From: a bacterium
GTDB lineage: Bacteria; Vulcanimicrobiota; Xenobia; Xenobiales; Xenobiaceae
Assembly (NCBI GenBank): GCA_017444165.1
Contig: JAFSXH010000201.1
Span: 1 to 7,835, forward strand
Direction of reading: 5' to 3'
DNA: 7,835 nucleotides
Below, in pieces: positions 6,800 through 7,835 of the stretch. How positions within the stretch are numbered: the first letter of the stretch is position 1; each line of letters opens with the position of its first letter. A model generated the notes under the pieces. It saw only the letters and a list, made by a program, of their open reading frames with translations. It was not told the DNA's origin and ran no database searches. The translations under genes were made by a program, and so were the position numbers.

Positions 6800-7617
6800 T
6801 ACAACTGACCTAAAGCCTTATAGACGACCCAAGCGGCTATCTGAGCTCCCACTTCTTTCTTGAAAGCCACTGAACCGCGCAGATCAGCTAAAGGATGGAT
6901 AATTTCATGTATCTTGGAAGCTAAATCCTCACGAGTGGGCAATTGTTGCCCCTTGAGTGACTCTATCTCTGTCAAGTGAACAGCTATCTCATCAACTCCA
7001 CCCATAACTAAGCGCAGATCTTCAATCTTTTCCGCATTCCCCTTAGCCAAAGCGTAGGCTAACAGTATAGAAATATCATTCTGCGTCCTCACGTAGCGGC
7101 GCACAGCGTAATTGTAAGATTCAAAACAGCGCGGTACATGCAGAGCTACAATAATTTCGTAAGGTTCATGGTGAGTGTGATAATCCGTAAAACTCACTAA
7201 CCTAGTCTTTTCCCCATCATGCAATTCAAGTTGCACATCCATAGCTAAGAGCATGGCCGCTATATTACAACTGGAACCATGAAAAGCAACATTACCGCCC
7301 ACTGTAGCAATATTGCGCACATTGCGATTGACGACCAACTTAGCCGCCTCTTTGATAGCGGGAAAGACCTTATCGCTTTCGATCAGATCCTGGATAGTAA
7401 CTCCCGCCCCTATCACCAACTCAGAAGAGCTGAGTTCAATATTATTTATGGGTAAGCCAGCCAAACTGATGATAGCTAGTTCCTGATCTTGAACCTCTTT
7501 TGCAAACCCCAGAGAATTGACAATAGTACCACCACCTAAATATATGGGCGAATCCTCACGGCGAAAGATCTCCACCGCCTCCGCGAAAGTAGATGGCTTA
7601 TAAAAACTGGTAATCAA
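6799..7617 (-). CDS. ygfM: FAD-binding subunit of the molybdenum hydroxylase (YgfM-like)
   Basis: This 272-residue protein has the vanillyl-alcohol-oxidase-type FAD fold of the CoxM/XdhB family. It opens with the typical FYKPSTFAEAVE (5-16). It has the first FAD pyrophosphate loop YLGGGT (26-31), the second loop NIATVGGNVA (102-111), and a C-terminal CO-dehydrogenase-flavoprotein-like domain from about 170, with RRYVRTQNDIS (173-183) and DLRGSVAFKKEVG (245-257). FAD would receive electrons from the iron-sulphur domains of the neighbouring subunit and pass them to an acceptor, not known here. Length and pairing with a fused Fe-S/Mo subunit match YgfM, called FAD-binding subunit of a probable selenate reductase in TIGRFAM-type naming. 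The start is TTG, supported by GGAGGT six bases upstream and an in-frame TGA eight codons upstream. It appears to be the first gene of the minus-strand operon. Confidence 0.91.
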   Translation of the reverse strand: MITSFYKPSTFAEAVEIFRREDSPIYLGGGTIVNSLGFAKEVQDQELAIISLAGLPINNIELSSSELVIGAGVTIQDLIESDKVFPAIKEAAKLVVNRNVRNIATVGGNVAFHGSSCNIAAMLLAMDVQLELHDGEKTRLVSFTDYHTHHEPYEIIVALHVPRCFESYNYAVRRYVRTQNDISILLAYALAKGNAEKIEDLRLVMGGVDEIAVHLTEIESLKGQQLPTREDLASKIHEIIHPLADLRGSVAFKKEVGAQIAAWVVYKALGQL

Positions 7618-7623
7618 ATGATG

Positions 7624-7629
7624 ACCTCC
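7624..7629 (-). promoter_or_regulatory. Shine-Dalgarno GGAGGT fixing the TTG start of the FAD subunit
   Basis: On the minus strand GGAGGT is followed by CATCAT and then TTG (7617-7615). The reading frame upstream is closed by TGA at 7641-7639 with no ATG or GTG between, and an ideal spacing of six bases makes TTG the most likely start. Confidence 0.88.
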
Positions 7630-7695
7630 AGACTGATCTCAAAATAATTCTCACCAGTTTTAGCGAAAAAAGACTAAATGCCTGCCCAACTAATT

Positions 7696-7725
7696 ATTAT
7701 AGTCAATAAACTTTAAAAGTTTCAA
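7696..7725 (-). promoter_or_regulatory. Candidate sigma-70 promoter at the transposase end, reading into the Mo hydroxylase operon
   Basis: On the minus strand TTGAAA (7725-7720), 18 bases, then a perfect TATAAT (7701-7696). Transcription would begin near 7689 and give a leader of about 70 bases before the TTG start. The -35 box lies within the last codons of the transposase and the -10 box lies just after its stop. The sequence is AT-rich, so chance is possible. There is no extended -10 TG. Confidence 0.5.
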
Positions 7726-7835
7726 AAACTATTTTAACAGCTTCATCAAAGCTAGAACAAACTCTAAGTAGTTCACACACCCTCTTTTTGAATACATGCC
7801 AAGTGTTTTCTATAGGATTATATTCTGGTGAGTAA
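7703..7835 (-). CDS. IS630-family transposase, C-terminal end (5' part outside window)
   Basis: Reading the minus strand from 7834, 43 codons are open to a TGA at 7705-7703. They begin YSPEYNPIENTWHVFKKRV and continue into a helical Leu/Phe-rich tail ending in FKVY. The motif Y-S-P-E-x-N-P-I-E-x-x-W is the signature around the last catalytic Glu (NPIE) of the DDE domain in IS630/Tc1-mariner transposases, and the approximately 30 residues after it match the usual distance to the C-terminus. The 3' end looks intact. Whether the full gene is active, frameshifted or truncated cannot be seen. It points toward the Mo hydroxylase operon. Confidence 0.9.
   Translation of the reverse strand, partial: YSPEYNPIENTWHVFKKRVCELLRVCSSFDEAVKIVFETFKVY
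7703..7835 (-). mobile_element. Right-hand part of an IS630-family insertion sequence, boundary unresolved
   Basis: The transposase 3' end implies that the terminal inverted repeat of the element lies downstream of its stop, between 7702 and about 7630. With only one end in the window the repeat cannot be matched, and IS630 elements duplicate only the dinucleotide TA, several of which occur here. The leftmost limit given is therefore the transposase stop, not the element tip. Confidence 0.72.

Noticed and set aside
7660..7677. TTTAG/CTAAA inverted pair near the transposase end as the IS terminal repeat
   Set aside because: Five bases separated by ten is too weak, and IS630 terminal repeats must be matched to the other end of the element, which is outside the window.
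1..7835. CRISPR array, toxin-antitoxin, retron or other defence system
   Set aside because: No regularly spaced direct repeats, no reverse transcriptase or nuclease motifs and no small paired genes. All large frames are explained by other families.

Overview
The window looks like ordinary bacterial accessory chromosome of moderate GC (mid-40s by eye). Spacers are short, genes have Shine-Dalgarno sequences, and there is one clear factor-independent terminator. A signal-peptidase-II lipoprotein and two membrane-anchored proteins point to a bacterium. A molybdenum hydroxylase of the XdhD/YgfN type suggests an anaerobic or facultative, possibly gut-associated, lifestyle, but that is inference. 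I cannot name the taxon.

Left part, plus strand. The window opens inside a gene whose last 173 codons (2-523) encode one membrane segment and a soluble tail resembling the DUF4129 C-terminus of TgpA-type transglutaminase-like membrane proteins. A 165-bp spacer with a small GC-rich islet follows. Next is a 551-residue lipoprotein (689-2344) made of apparent Ig-like beta-sandwich modules and ending in nine SxEEE pentapeptides. A strong terminator (2364-2407) follows. Its flanking A and T tracts let it work for both converging transcripts.

Right part, minus strand. Three genes form a tight co-directional operon read from right to left. They are a 272-residue FAD-binding subunit (YgfM-like, TTG start), a 958-residue fused [2Fe-2S]/molybdopterin subunit (XdhD-like, GTG start), and a 465-residue membrane-anchored SGNH/GDSL hydrolase-like protein (ATG start one base after the upstream stop). 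The first two should assemble into a cytoplasmic three-cofactor hydroxylase passing electrons between Mo-pterin, two [2Fe-2S] clusters and FAD. Its active-site motifs differ from classical xanthine dehydrogenase, so the substrate is open. The SGNH protein is predicted to act outside the cytoplasm, and its link to the hydroxylase is unexplained.

Right edge. The last 133 bases hold the 3' end of an IS630-family transposase, also on the minus strand and directly upstream of the operon. A promoter-like TTGAAA-18-TATAAT lies at its 3' end and points into the operon.

I see no CRISPR array, tRNA, rRNA, riboswitch or defence system. The unusual points are the operon composition, the altered Mo active site, the IS-proximal promoter candidate and the repetitive acidic tail.
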